Below are positions 51,629-61,151 of a stretch of 64,000 nt of DNA, piece by piece. Both the position numbers and the translations under genes were made by a program. The stretch is from Bacillus sp. EB106-08-02-XG196. GTDB lineage: Bacteria; Bacillota; Bacilli; Bacillales; Cytobacillaceae. Under the pieces are notes generated by a model. That model made no database searches and was not told the DNA's origin. It saw only the letters and a program-made list of their open reading frames with translations. The number at the start of each line of letters is the position of its first letter. The first letter of the stretch is position 1. The stretch spans positions 124,001 to 188,000 of the forward strand of contig NZ_JABWSY010000009.1 of assembly GCF_013396335.1 (NCBI RefSeq), read 5' to 3'.

Positions 51629-53062
51629 CTATTCATTCGATGCAGAGTTCGCATCAGAATCATTTTTTTCAGCTGGTGCTGGTTTGTTTTGAAGTGCCTG
51701 GAATTTCTTTTCCTTCAACTCATCACGCTTGCCTCGTTTATCCTTCAATGTGGTATGGGTAGGATTTTGATTGTATTCTTTTCGACGATTTAATCTCTGT
51801 AAGCCCTCTGGAACAAGGTTGAAATGCTGGTCATTCATAATTCCTGCAATTCCAACATTAGAGCGTTTTTCCTCCATGTCCGGATAAATCTCTTTAAAAT
51901 AACCCTCAGCAGTTCCAGGCTGATAATTTTCTGGTTCTGGATAAGACGTAATTACTCCTTCAAAATTCCTGAGGACAACCTTTTCTGGACTTTGTGAGAT
52001 TAAATAATTCGGCTGAAGTGAAATTTTCCCGCCGCCGCCAGGACCGTCGAGCACAAAAGTTGGCACTGCATAGCCACTCGTATGTCCGCGAAGTCCTTCT
52101 ATTATTTCAAGCCCTTTGGAAACAGGTGCCCGGAAATGACCAATTCCTTCGGATAGATCACATTGATAGATATAATATGGTCGAACACGTATTTTCACAA
52201 GATCATGCATAAGTTTTTTCATAATCGGCACACTGTCGTTAATACCGGCGAGGATGACCGATTGGTTCCCAACTGGGACACCAGAATTAGCAAGCATCTC
52301 ACAAGCCTTTTTAGATTCTTCCGTAATTTCGATGGATGTATTAAAATGAGTATTCAACCAAATGGGATGGTATTTTTTTAAGATGTTACAAAGGTTTTCG
52401 GTAATCCTTTGCGGGAATACTACTGGTGCTCTAGTTCCAATCCGAATAATTTCCACATGGTCAATTTCACGAAGATTTTTCAAAATATATTCAAGGATAT
52501 TATCATTTATGAGCAGCCCATCACCGCCAGAAATTAACACATCCCTTACATGTGGCGTTTGCCGGATATAATGAATCGCTGCATCTAGCTGCTTCTTTGG
52601 TACGCCCATTCCAATTTGTCCTGAGAATCTTCTTCGCGTACAGTAGCGGCAGTACATCGAACATTGGTTGGTAACAAGAAATAGAACACGATCTGGATAA
52701 CGGTGTGTCAAGCCTGGTACAGGTGAATCTTCATCCTCATAAAGTGGATCTTCAAGGTCATATTTCGTTTTATGAATTTCTTTAGAAATTGGAACGGACT
52801 GCATCCGAATCGGACAGCGTGGGTCATCAGGGTTCATTAGCGAAGCATAATAGGGTGTAATATTTAAGGGAATCGTTTTGGTTGAGATTCTTACTCCTTC
52901 TTCTTCATCTGGAGTTAAGTTGATCACCTTTTTTAAATCTTCCAATGTACGAATGGTATTTGTTAGCTGCCATAGCCAATCATTCCATTGCTCATCACTC
53001 ACATCTTTCCATAGTTCTATATCTTTCCAATGCCTATCCGGCTTATATAATGTCTGTTTCAT
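51629..53062 (-). CDS. kamA: Lysine 2,3-aminomutase
   Basis: KamA moves the amino group of L-lysine from C2 to C3, giving beta-lysine, with SAM, a [4Fe-4S] cluster and PLP. The radical-SAM motif is Cys134, Cys138, Cys141 (CSMYCRYC) and the PLP Lys lies in GGGGKISL. At 477 residues it has a C-terminal charged tail of about 60 residues beyond the core. A near-perfect -24/-12 promoter lies 37-54 bases upstream, next to a sigma-54 activator gene. Confidence 0.96.
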   Translation of the reverse strand: MKQTLYKPDRHWKDIELWKDVSDEQWNDWLWQLTNTIRTLEDLKKVINLTPDEEEGVRISTKTIPLNITPYYASLMNPDDPRCPIRMQSVPISKEIHKTKYDLEDPLYEDEDSPVPGLTHRYPDRVLFLVTNQCSMYCRYCTRRRFSGQIGMGVPKKQLDAAIHYIRQTPHVRDVLISGGDGLLINDNILEYILKNLREIDHVEIIRIGTRAPVVFPQRITENLCNILKKYHPIWLNTHFNTSIEITEESKKACEMLANSGVPVGNQSVILAGINDSVPIMKKLMHDLVKIRVRPYYIYQCDLSEGIGHFRAPVSKGLEIIEGLRGHTSGYAVPTFVLDGPGGGGKISLQPNYLISQSPEKVVLRNFEGVITSYPEPENYQPGTAEGYFKEIYPDMEEKRSNVGIAGIMNDQHFNLVPEGLQRLNRRKEYNQNPTHTTLKDKRGKRDELKEKKFQALQNKPAPAEKNDSDANSASNE

Positions 53063-53098
53063 TTAAAATTCCTCCTTACCTTGCTTTACTTAGATAAT

Positions 53099-53116
53099 AT
53101 GCAAGAATTATGCCAA
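53099..53116 (-). promoter_or_regulatory. Sigma-54 (-24/-12) promoter of kamA
   Basis: On the minus strand TTGGCA (53116-53111) and TTGCA (53104-53100) keep the required 10 bases between GG and GC, matching the TGGCAC-N5-TTGCW consensus. Transcription would start near 53089. An imperfect inverted repeat GTAGTCC/GGATTCTAC at 53122-53143 just upstream is a candidate activator site. Confidence 0.82.
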
Positions 53117-53173
53117 TGCACGTAGTCCGGGGAAGGATTCTACATCTTAACTTTTTATTATAAAATACAAAAA

Positions 53174-53196
53174 AAAACGCCGATTTTTCGGCGTTT
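53174..53196 (-). terminator. Terminator of the sigma-54 activator gene
   Basis: AAACGCCGA pairs with TCGGCGTTT around TTTT, followed by T run on the minus strand. Confidence 0.88.
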
Positions 53197-54580
53197 ATTC
53201 TCTAATCTTTTTGAGTTTGTATTGGAGGGTTTGTCTTGGTATTTCTAATAGCTTGGCCGCTTGATTGATGTTGCCGTCTGACATATTCAGTGCTGAATCT
53301 ATTAGTTGTCTTTCCATTTCTTCGACATTTTTTCTTAGAGAGAGGCTGTTCTCTACATTTTCTTTTACTACTGCATGCTGTTTCATCATTATTGGCAGGT
53401 CTGCCATTTGAAGGACTTCCTCCTCGCACACGTTCATCATGTACTCAATCGTATGCTTTAGCTCTCTTACGTTTCCTGGCCAAAGGTGACTCATAAAGAA
53501 GCTCTCCAATTTCTTCTCTACCCCATTAATCCTTTTATTCAATTTCTTATTAAAAAACTGAATAAAATAATCCGTTAAATACAGGATATCCTCTTTTCGT
53601 TCCCGAATCGGCAGCAGCGAAAAGGTAAAAACATTTAAACGGTAGTAAAGGTCAGAGCGGAGCTTTTGATTTTCAAGGGCCGTATTGGGATGGACATTCA
53701 TCGCTGCAATGACGCGGACATCAACCGAAATATTTTGTGCGCTTCCGACTCTTCGTACCATCCCATCCTCTAATACTCTTAACAGCTTAGCCTGCAGCTC
53801 AATCGGCATGGTATGAAGTTCATCGAGAAATAGTGTACCGCCGTCTGCCAGCTCAAAAAGCCCTTTTCTCTCAACCGCCCCGGTATAGCTTCCTTTTGCC
53901 GTACCAAAAAGAATACTTTCAAGCAGCGTTTCTGGGATGGCGGCACAGTTTTGAGCGATAAAAGGACCATCATCACGGAGAGAAGCATGATGAATCCCTT
54001 GAACAAACAGCTCCTTCCCTGTCCCGCTTTCTCCGTATACAAGAATGGGAGAATCGGATTTTGCCAATTTTCCAGCTTCATCCTTTAGGCTCTGGAATAT
54101 CGGATTAACAGTCTTTAGATCATCTAACGTATACTTGACGTTTTTCGTTGTTTTTTTCTTTTTGTTTTTATTCACACTCTTTTGTAAATCTAATAGACTT
54201 TCTGATAATTGTTTCATCCGAGTATAATTCTTTGCAATCTCAACACCACCAATAATTTGCTTATCAACAAAAATAGGAAGTGTCGTATTAATGGTATCAA
54301 TTCTCACTCCATGGATGTTTACATAAACCTGTGTCTGATTATAGATGGGTTTGCCCGTTTTAATCACCCTGAGCAGGGTACTTGAATTCTCGGTTAAGGA
54401 AGGAAAGACATCCAGCAGGTCTTTACCCTGAACTTCCTTCACATTCATTCCATCATGCCTTGCCGCAACCTCATTATAAAAAATGGTTTTACCTTCTGTA
54501 TTAACCACATGGATTCCTTCATCGATGGTTTTCAGGATGGCTGAAAGAACTTCCTTCGTTAAAGCAGTTAATTGAACCAT
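53195..54580 (-). CDS. Sigma-54-dependent transcriptional activator (KamR-like)
   Basis: This 461-residue activator has an N-terminal PAS domain (EGIHVVNTEGKTIFYNEV), an AAA+ core with Walker A YGESGTGKELF and the sigma-54 contact loop GSYTGA (a GAFTGA variant), and a Fis-type HTH (NINQAAKLLEIPRQTLQYKLKK). Because it lies between yodP and kamA and kamA has a -24/-12 promoter, it most likely senses a lysine-related ligand through PAS and activates the kam genes. A sigma-54-regulated kam locus with such an activator (KamR) is, from memory, reported in B. thuringiensis. I start at ATG 54580 after GGGGGTGAAG. Confidence 0.88.
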   Translation of the reverse strand: MVQLTALTKEVLSAILKTIDEGIHVVNTEGKTIFYNEVAARHDGMNVKEVQGKDLLDVFPSLTENSSTLLRVIKTGKPIYNQTQVYVNIHGVRIDTINTTLPIFVDKQIIGGVEIAKNYTRMKQLSESLLDLQKSVNKNKKKKTTKNVKYTLDDLKTVNPIFQSLKDEAGKLAKSDSPILVYGESGTGKELFVQGIHHASLRDDGPFIAQNCAAIPETLLESILFGTAKGSYTGAVERKGLFELADGGTLFLDELHTMPIELQAKLLRVLEDGMVRRVGSAQNISVDVRVIAAMNVHPNTALENQKLRSDLYYRLNVFTFSLLPIRERKEDILYLTDYFIQFFNKKLNKRINGVEKKLESFFMSHLWPGNVRELKHTIEYMMNVCEEEVLQMADLPIMMKQHAVVKENVENSLSLRKNVEEMERQLIDSALNMSDGNINQAAKLLEIPRQTLQYKLKKIRE

Positions 54581-54633
54581 TGCTTCACCCCCTTTTAAAA
54601 GGTGCCGAAAATTCGTCACCTAAAGCCGAAATA

Positions 54634-55488
54634 TTAGCATTTTGCCAGATTCTTTACCCACATATTCATATTCTCAAGCTTGTCGTAAATATAGCAGTTA
54701 TTCATTAATCGGCCGCGATACTTATAATCAAGCTGAAACAAAACAGCATTCATTCCAAAGGATAAACTCCTAGCAATTGAATAGGCACAGAATATTCCCT
54801 GCCTTTTCAGTTCACCTTCTATCTCACGGAGGATAATTTTCATTAACCCATATTTCCGATGCTCCGTTAAGGTCGCACAATCGGTTAATTCTGCATTTTT
54901 ATAAAATGAATTCACTTCAGCTGATGCAGCACTGACAATTTTACCCTGATAAAAGAAAACGTAATAGATGGTCCCTTCCTTCATCGTCTTTTTCACATAT
55001 TCAGGGTCATGTAAGGGTGTAGGGTAAATGGGAAACACCTGGCGATATAATCCTGATAGCTCTTCAGCACAAGTTTCATCTGCTTTTTTTAATTCATACT
55101 CCTTTGGCGGATAGGGCTTATCAATGGTGGTGTCCAATTGATAAATACTGTGAATCATTCCGTCCTCGGTAATCCAATGGTCATTCTTCTTTCGCTCCAC
55201 AGTATAAAACTTTGAAAAAAAGTGAGCATCAGATCCGATAAAATATCGGTCCACCACCGCTTCCGGCTGTAAGCCTTTTTCATATAAGGGTAAAAAATCC
55301 TCGGACCGTGCTTTTAGAATTAACTTTTCTGCTTGATGGTGACGGGCAAGCTGCTCTGCCTTTTCTAATACCAAATTCGTATTACCGCGGTAATCGTCAA
55401 TCCGAATTCTTTTATTAAAAGGATCCAGGTAAACTTCTAGAAAAAAATTACTTTCTTCAATTTGGATATTGGAGGCACTTTGATTCAT
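54634..55488 (-). CDS. yodP: Beta-lysine N6-acetyltransferase (AblB/YodP)
   Basis: This 284-residue GNAT-family protein matches B. subtilis YodP. It has a typical N-terminal EVYLDPFNKRIRIDDYRGN and a C-terminal acetyl-CoA domain (REIEGELKRQGIFCAYSIARSLSFGMN). With KamA (AblA) it converts lysine through beta-lysine to N-epsilon-acetyl-beta-lysine, a compatible solute in methanogens and some Bacilli. The gene follows the aldehyde dehydrogenase terminator, with GAAGGAG before ATG 55488. Confidence 0.86.
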   Translation of the reverse strand: MNQSASNIQIEESNFFLEVYLDPFNKRIRIDDYRGNTNLVLEKAEQLARHHQAEKLILKARSEDFLPLYEKGLQPEAVVDRYFIGSDAHFFSKFYTVERKKNDHWITEDGMIHSIYQLDTTIDKPYPPKEYELKKADETCAEELSGLYRQVFPIYPTPLHDPEYVKKTMKEGTIYYVFFYQGKIVSAASAEVNSFYKNAELTDCATLTEHRKYGLMKIILREIEGELKRQGIFCAYSIARSLSFGMNAVLFQLDYKYRGRLMNNCYIYDKLENMNMWVKNLAKC

Positions 55489-55519
55489 CTTTTAGACTCC
55501 TTCCCAATTTAGTAAGTGA

Positions 55520-55557
55520 AAAAAATGTCTGACTGGAAATCAGCCAGACATTTTTTT
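55520..55557 (-). terminator. Terminator between the aldehyde dehydrogenase and yodP
   Basis: ATGTCTG pairs with CAGACAT with an inner CTG/CAG stem; A and T runs flank it. It would lower read-through into yodP. Confidence 0.82.
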
Positions 55558-56979
55558 CTACTCTGTTTTAAAGCTGATTAGCTTTAATTCTGTCATTTCT
55601 TCAACCGCATATTTAATGCCTTCCCGACCCATTCCGCTCATTTTCACACCGCCATATGGCATTTGGTCAACGCGGAAGGTAGGAATTTCGTTAATCATAA
55701 CACCGCCAACATGTAGTTTTTTGGCAGCTTGAAGGGCTTTATGGATATCATTCGTAAAGATTCCTGCTTGCAACCCATATTTAGAGTCGTTTACTAAATT
55801 GATTGCATCATCAAAATGACGGAAGCTATTAATATGCACGACGGGTGCAAATACCTCTTCACAACTCACCTTTTCGCTTGAGGCGACATTTACTAAAACG
55901 GTAGGCTGGAAAATCCCTTCTTCGGAGTGTCCGCCAGCCTTTAATTCCGCTCCATTCTTAATCGCTTCTTCTACCCAATCCTTCGTTCGCTGTACGTCAC
56001 CTCGTGTAATCATCGCTGAAATATCAATATCTTCCTCCAGGGGATTACCTGCTTTTAACTTATGGGTTTCACTAACAAATTTCTCCACAAAAGCTTCAAA
56101 AACCTTTTCATGGACATAAATTCTCTGAATAGAAATACAAACCTGCCCCTGATAGGCAAAGGCCCCATTCACAATTCTAGGGATGACATTCGCTATTTGA
56201 ACACCTTCGTCAACTATTAATGCTGAATTTGAGCCTAATTCCAAGGTTACCCGCTTTAATCCAGAGTTTTCTCGAATATACCGGCCCACCTCAGGACTGC
56301 CTGTAAAGGTAATCATTTTGATACGGTCGTCTTTCATTAGTATATCTCCGATTTTACTGCCACTGCCCGTGATTACATTCAATGCACCTGCCGGTAAGCC
56401 TGCAGCGTGAAAGTAATCAGCTATCTTATATGCAGATAAAGGAGTTTGACTCGCTGGTTTTAAAACAACACTATTTCCAGCTGCAATGGCCGGGCCCACT
56501 TTATGGGCAACTAAATTCATTGGGAAATTGAATGGTGTAATCGCGGCAATGACGCCTATTGGTTCCCGAATTGTGAAGGCCAGTCTGCCCTGACCTCCAG
56601 GTGCTGCGTCCATCGGGACCGTTTCGCCATGAATTCTTCTCGCTTCATGTGCCGCAAAGGTATAGGTCATAATCGTCCGGTCCACCTCTGACTTCGCTGC
56701 CTTTAGCGGTTTTGCAGCCTCCAAAGCTATTAATCTCGCACATTCCTCTCGGTCATCCTTTAGATATTGTGCTACTTTCTCAAGGATTTCTGCCCGTTCA
56801 AATGCAGGCATTTCAGTCATTATATCTTTAGCATCTTCTGCAGCCTTAATGGCTGACAGTACATCCCCCTGATTGGCAATACCAATATGAGCAAGAATTT
56901 CCAAGTTAAATGGATTCTTCAACTCCATGTAGGAAGAAGCACTTTGATATTCCCCGCCTATCCACAAATTCTTCTTCAT
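55558..56979 (-). CDS. Aldehyde dehydrogenase
   Basis: This NAD(P)-dependent dehydrogenase of 473 residues carries the catalytic Glu in ELGSNSALI and Cys in YQGQVCISIQRI, a WNFPMNL-like TPFNFPMN binding stretch and the ending EEMTELKLISF. It is absent from the B. subtilis yod cluster, so it is probably an accessory step of the lysine pathway, such as oxidising a semialdehyde after YodT transamination. The first two codons are ATG ATG; I use the second (GGAGGG 7 bases upstream), the first is at 56982. Confidence 0.92.
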   Translation of the reverse strand: MKKNLWIGGEYQSASSYMELKNPFNLEILAHIGIANQGDVLSAIKAAEDAKDIMTEMPAFERAEILEKVAQYLKDDREECARLIALEAAKPLKAAKSEVDRTIMTYTFAAHEARRIHGETVPMDAAPGGQGRLAFTIREPIGVIAAITPFNFPMNLVAHKVGPAIAAGNSVVLKPASQTPLSAYKIADYFHAAGLPAGALNVITGSGSKIGDILMKDDRIKMITFTGSPEVGRYIRENSGLKRVTLELGSNSALIVDEGVQIANVIPRIVNGAFAYQGQVCISIQRIYVHEKVFEAFVEKFVSETHKLKAGNPLEEDIDISAMITRGDVQRTKDWVEEAIKNGAELKAGGHSEEGIFQPTVLVNVASSEKVSCEEVFAPVVHINSFRHFDDAINLVNDSKYGLQAGIFTNDIHKALQAAKKLHVGGVMINEIPTFRVDQMPYGGVKMSGMGREGIKYAVEEMTELKLISFKTE

Positions 56980-57055
56980 CATTGTCCCTCCAAATGCTAT
57001 AAAATTCTTAATAATATTGTACCAAACTTTGCTAATTCTGTTTTAGGAGGGATGT

Positions 57056-58327
57056 CTAATCACTGATTTCACACCACTTTAATAGAGTTAGAGCAATAAT
57101 CTTACTTGCAGCAAACAGATCTTCCAACTGGATATGTTCATTCGCGTCATGTGCCGTTGCTGTTATCCCCGGCCCGAAAACAACTACAGGAGTATTTCCG
57201 ACATTTGATAGAATTCCACCATCCGTCCCCCAAGGACTTGCTTCAATAACCGGTTGTTCTCCCTTAATTTCCACAAAGCTCTCAGAAAGTGTCTTCATTA
57301 ATGGATGATCGACTTCAAGGTTACCTGGAAGCCATCTCCCCCCAAACCATTCAATCTCAAGGGGATTCTTTTGGAACCACTCGTCTTGTTCATTGAGTTC
57401 ATTTAACACCGCAGCCATTTCCCCTTGTGCCGCTGATATCGTTTCTTCAGGGGATACGCCCATTCTCCCTTCAATTACAGCTAAATCAGGAACAGATGAC
57501 GGCCATTCACCACTATTTATTTTTCCAATATTAATCGGGATTGGAATCGGAATTTTGTTAAATAGCGGATCTGTGATTTTAATATTTCGATTTTTTTCTA
57601 ATTGCTGCAGTTTCCGGATGACCAATACTGCCTTTTCGATGGCGCTTACTCCTTCATATCTCGTTCCGCCATGTGCGGCCCTGCCCTTCACGGTCACTCT
57701 AAACCACATGGAGCCTTGCTGCTTCGGAAAAATTTTCATACCTGTTGGTTCCGGGATAATAGCACCGTCAGCACGATATCCTCTTAGAACCGCAGCCAGT
57801 GTACCGGCACCGCCGCTTTCTTCTTCTATTACACTTTGAAAAATAACATCCCCTTTAAGCTTAATTCCGGTGGAAATGATTGCCTCAATCGCCATAATCA
57901 AAGCAGCAGTTCCGCCCTTCATATCCGTACTTCCGCGTCCATAAAGCTTCCCACATTCAATATGCCCGCTAAACGGGTCATGCTCCCAGTTCTTCTCATC
58001 CCCAACCGGAACCACATCGATATGTCCATTAAGAATGATAGACTTTCCGCCGCCAGTCCCTTTTAACACTGCGACTACATTTGGATTTCCTTCAAAGCTT
58101 TCCCGATCACAGCAGAACGACTCATGCTGGATGAGCTCATTTCTATCAATTTCCCAGATATCGAGATTCAATCCTAACTGCCGGCATTTTTCAATAATGA
58201 CAGCCTGAGCACTACTTTCGTTTCCCCTTGTACTATTTTCTTGGACAAGTATTTGTAAGAACCTCGTCCCTCTGGCACGATTGTCCTTCAACCACTGTTT
58301 GATGGATTCTTCATAATTGGTCAACAC
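57056..58327 (-). CDS. yodQ: M20 family deacylase/peptidase YodQ
   Basis: This 423-residue zinc-dependent hydrolase has the M20/ArgE-DapE features: LNGHIDVVPVG (first metal), GRGSTDMKGG, and EEESGGAGT with late GPGITATAHDANEHI. In this cluster it may remove an acetyl group from an acylated beta-lysine product. I start at GTG 58327 after AAGGAG; a GTG two codons upstream and a TTG one codon downstream also exist, so the start is uncertain. The operon spacing to yodR is 31 bases. Confidence 0.88.
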   Translation of the reverse strand: MLTNYEESIKQWLKDNRARGTRFLQILVQENSTRGNESSAQAVIIEKCRQLGLNLDIWEIDRNELIQHESFCCDRESFEGNPNVVAVLKGTGGGKSIILNGHIDVVPVGDEKNWEHDPFSGHIECGKLYGRGSTDMKGGTAALIMAIEAIISTGIKLKGDVIFQSVIEEESGGAGTLAAVLRGYRADGAIIPEPTGMKIFPKQQGSMWFRVTVKGRAAHGGTRYEGVSAIEKAVLVIRKLQQLEKNRNIKITDPLFNKIPIPIPINIGKINSGEWPSSVPDLAVIEGRMGVSPEETISAAQGEMAAVLNELNEQDEWFQKNPLEIEWFGGRWLPGNLEVDHPLMKTLSESFVEIKGEQPVIEASPWGTDGGILSNVGNTPVVVFGPGITATAHDANEHIQLEDLFAASKIIALTLLKWCEISD

Positions 58328-58358
58328 GTTCACTCCTTCTTTTTAAGGATGGGTGAAA

Positions 58359-59024
58359 CTAATAGGAAATTTTGCGGACAACTTCACTAATTCTGAACTC
58401 ACATTCTGTTTTATTTACGACCTCTTGTAAGTCATAGGGCGGAAAAAGTTCTGTTAGCAATAACCCTTCAGGAGTCACCCTGAAAACAGCTAATTCGGTA
58501 ATGATCATATCAACGCAGGATTTAGAGGTCAGTGGTAATGTGCAGGTTGTCATAATTTTCGGATTTCCCGCTTTATCACAATGATTCATTAATACAATCA
58601 CTTTTCTTGCTTTTTGAGCTAATTCCATCGCACCGCCCATACCAGGAACTTTTTTTCCTGGAACAATCCAATTAGCCAAATCTCCTTGCTGGCTAACCTG
58701 GAGGGAACCCAAAATCGTGATATCAACACGGCCTCGGCGAATCATTCCAAAAGATATCGCACTATCACAATAAGAACCACCTTGGTTCAAAGTTACCGGA
58801 AAACCTCCAGCATTACATAAATTCTCATCTTCCATTCCTTTTTCTGGGCTTGGTCCCATACCAGTAATCCCATTTTCAGCATGGAACATCACCATCGTAT
58901 CCTTTGGTAAATGATTGGGAACGAGGGAGGGGATACCAATACCCAGGTTAACAACCATTCCATTCGTGATTTCTTCTGCTGCTCTTCTTGCTATTGTGTT
59001 GCGAAAGTCTATTCCCAAGCCCAT
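58359..59024 (-). CDS. yodR: CoA-transferase subunit B, YodR
   Basis: YodR with YodS resembles 3-oxoacid or butyrate-acetoacetate CoA-transferases. The 221-residue subunit has GIGIPSLVPNHLP and the nucleophile-region motif EN (HAENGITGMGP). It overlaps yodS by 16 bases. The pair could activate or release the acyl product of the lysine pathway. Confidence 0.9.
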   Translation of the reverse strand: MGLGIDFRNTIARRAAEEITNGMVVNLGIGIPSLVPNHLPKDTMVMFHAENGITGMGPSPEKGMEDENLCNAGGFPVTLNQGGSYCDSAISFGMIRRGRVDITILGSLQVSQQGDLANWIVPGKKVPGMGGAMELAQKARKVIVLMNHCDKAGNPKIMTTCTLPLTSKSCVDMIITELAVFRVTPEGLLLTELFPPYDLQEVVNKTECEFRISEVVRKISY

Positions 59025-59701
59025 TTCCAGTTCACTCCCTTCGAAGGGATAATGTGATCGACGAAAACTCCAGGGGTAATAATTTCATCAGGATTGAGGC
59101 TTCCAAGCGGAACTATCTCCTCTACCTCTGCAATCGTGATATCCCCTGCCATTGCGACAAGCGGATTTGTATTTCGGGCACTTTTGTCATAAATTAAATT
59201 TCCATAGGGGTCTGCTTTTTTTGCATATAGTATTGATACATCTGCGGTTAGAGCTGTTTCAATTAAGTAGTCCTTTCCGTTGAGGAAAAAATGGGGTTTG
59301 TTTTTTGATACGAGCTCATTATCCATTCCAATATCACTTAGAATTGCAGGAAGACCGACTCCTCCAGCACGAATCCTTTCTGCTAAAATTCCTTGCGGTG
59401 AAAACTCCACCTCTAGTTTTCCTTCATGCATGAGTTTTCCGGCAATGGGGTTGGAACCAATATGAGAAGCAATCACCTTTATTGCTCTTTCCTGACTAAC
59501 TAATTTTCCAATGCCGATGTGAGGAAACCCTGTATCATTTCCAATTAGAGTCAACTTTTCTACCCCTTTTTCAAGGATAGCATCAATCAGAGTTGGCGGA
59601 GTTCCAACACCGCCAAAACCACCAAACATTAACGTCATCTCGTTAAAAAAGAGCTTTAAAACCTCCTCTAAGGTTGTAATCTTTCCAAATGGATTTTCCA
59701 T
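59009..59701 (-). CDS. yodS: CoA-transferase subunit A, YodS
   Basis: The 230-residue alpha subunit carries the GGFGGVGTPPTLIDAILEKG pattern near its start, typical of CoA-transferase family I alpha subunits, and the SHIGSNPIAG site. Its gene ends inside yodR and starts one base before the yodT stop. Confidence 0.9.
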   Translation of the reverse strand: MENPFGKITTLEEVLKLFFNEMTLMFGGFGGVGTPPTLIDAILEKGVEKLTLIGNDTGFPHIGIGKLVSQERAIKVIASHIGSNPIAGKLMHEGKLEVEFSPQGILAERIRAGGVGLPAILSDIGMDNELVSKNKPHFFLNGKDYLIETALTADVSILYAKKADPYGNLIYDKSARNTNPLVAMAGDITIAEVEEIVPLGSLNPDEIITPGVFVDHIIPSKGVNWKWAWE

Positions 59702-61054
59702 TTATACACCACCCGATTTCATTTGCTGAGTAAAAGCATCGAAGGTTGCTTGCATGAGTGAAACCAATTCTTCTATTTCATTTTTAGTAATGGTTAATGG
59801 CGGAGAGATGATTATGGCGTCACCGTTGACACCATCAATACCAGAACCTGCCGGATAAACGAGCAGTCCTTTTTCCTTAGCAAGGGAGATTAGCTTTTGG
59901 GTAACGAGAGCCTCCCTAGGAAAAGGTACTTTAGTTTTGATGTCCTCGACAAATTCGATTCCGAGCATTAAGCCTTTACCGCGAATGTCTCCGATAAAGG
60001 AATACTGATTTTTTAAATTTAAAAGCATATTTTTTAAGTAATCTCCCTTAGACTCTACTTCACTGACAATCTGATTTTTTTCCAAATATTCTAGTACCGC
60101 TAGTGACACTGCGCAGGATTGCGGGTTGGCACTTAAGGTATGTCCGCTCATCACTACTTTTGTCCCCGCTAAAATGGGCTCAATCACCTTTTCACTTGCA
60201 AGTGCAGCCGCAATGGGGGCGTAGCCTGCCCCCATTCCTTTTCCTAAAGCCACAATATCAGGAATAACCCCATATTGCTCCATAGCAAGCATCGATCCTG
60301 TTCGCCCAAAACCAGTCATCACCTCGTCTGCAATAAAAAGGATGTCATGGTCTTCACAGATTTTTTTGATGGTCTTAAAATAGTCCACTGGTGGTGCAAT
60401 TGCTCCGCCCGCTGCACCAATGACAGGTTCTGCAATAAAGGCCGCAATATGATTGGCACCAATTCGTTTAATCGCAATTTCTAATTCCTGTGCGCAGAGA
60501 TAGCCGCAGGAAGGGGCTTCAAGGTTATAGGGACAACGATAACAATAAGGGGGATTAATGACTGGAAAATCCTCGAGCAGCGGAACAAATCGTGCTCTCC
60601 TGCCCGTGTGGCCGGACAATGAAAGCGCACCTAACGTAATTCCATGGTAGCTGACCCACCTTGACAGCACCTTCGTTTTCGTTTGTATGCCTTTCTCCTG
60701 CCAATATTGGATGGCCATTTTCATTGCGGTTTCTACCGCTTCAGAACCGCTATTAACAAAGAAGCACCAATTTAAGTCAGCCGGTGTTAATGCTGCGATT
60801 TTCTCTGCGAGTTTCTCTGCACTTTCACTTGTAAATTGCGAGCGATACACGAAAGAGACTTTTTTCGCCTGTTCCTGCATCGCTTCAATAATTTCAGGGA
60901 CCCCATGTCCAATGTTGGCAGTAACAGCGCCTGATGCGCCATCAAGGTATTTTTTTCCTTCCTTATCATACAAATAAATCCCTTTACCATAATCAATCAT
61001 CGGCAAGGATTCATCGAGTAATGGTTTAATTAAATACGTACGTTCCACCACCAA
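59702..61054 (-). CDS. yodT: Class-III aminotransferase YodT
   Basis: This 450-residue PLP enzyme has the family motifs NSGSEAVETAMKMA, HGITLGALSLSGH, DEVMTGFGRTG and the PLP Lys in ALGKGMGAGY. It is related to omega-amino acid and acetylornithine-type aminotransferases. It probably removes the amino group of acetyl-beta-lysine or a later intermediate. The TTG at 61054 follows AGGGG by 7 bases; GTG codons at 61051 and 61048 are alternatives. It is the first gene of the operon. Confidence 0.9.
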   Translation of the reverse strand: MVVERTYLIKPLLDESLPMIDYGKGIYLYDKEGKKYLDGASGAVTANIGHGVPEIIEAMQEQAKKVSFVYRSQFTSESAEKLAEKIAALTPADLNWCFFVNSGSEAVETAMKMAIQYWQEKGIQTKTKVLSRWVSYHGITLGALSLSGHTGRRARFVPLLEDFPVINPPYCYRCPYNLEAPSCGYLCAQELEIAIKRIGANHIAAFIAEPVIGAAGGAIAPPVDYFKTIKKICEDHDILFIADEVMTGFGRTGSMLAMEQYGVIPDIVALGKGMGAGYAPIAAALASEKVIEPILAGTKVVMSGHTLSANPQSCAVSLAVLEYLEKNQIVSEVESKGDYLKNMLLNLKNQYSFIGDIRGKGLMLGIEFVEDIKTKVPFPREALVTQKLISLAKEKGLLVYPAGSGIDGVNGDAIIISPPLTITKNEIEELVSLMQATFDAFTQQMKSGGV

Positions 61055-61074
61055 ACCACATCCCCTTTTAGTTC

Positions 61075-61082
61075 ATTGTATG
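61075..61082 (-). promoter_or_regulatory. Sigma-E-like -10 element before yodT
   Basis: CATACAAT on the minus strand (61082-61075) fits the sigma-E -10 consensus, with a weak GTATTAA -35 about 12 bases upstream. In B. subtilis the yodT-kamA genes are expressed from a mother-cell (sigma-E) promoter. Moderate support only. Confidence 0.5.
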
Positions 61083-61127
61083 AGTGGAGTTTTTAATACT
61101 TTCATCTTATATTCATATAAAGAAAAA

Positions 61128-61150
61128 AACAGACACGTATTGCGTATCTG
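61128..61150 (-). terminator. Terminator of the TPR gene
   Basis: CAGATACG pairs with CGTGTCTG around CAATA on the minus strand, followed by T7. Confidence 0.85.
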
Positions 61151-61151
61151 T

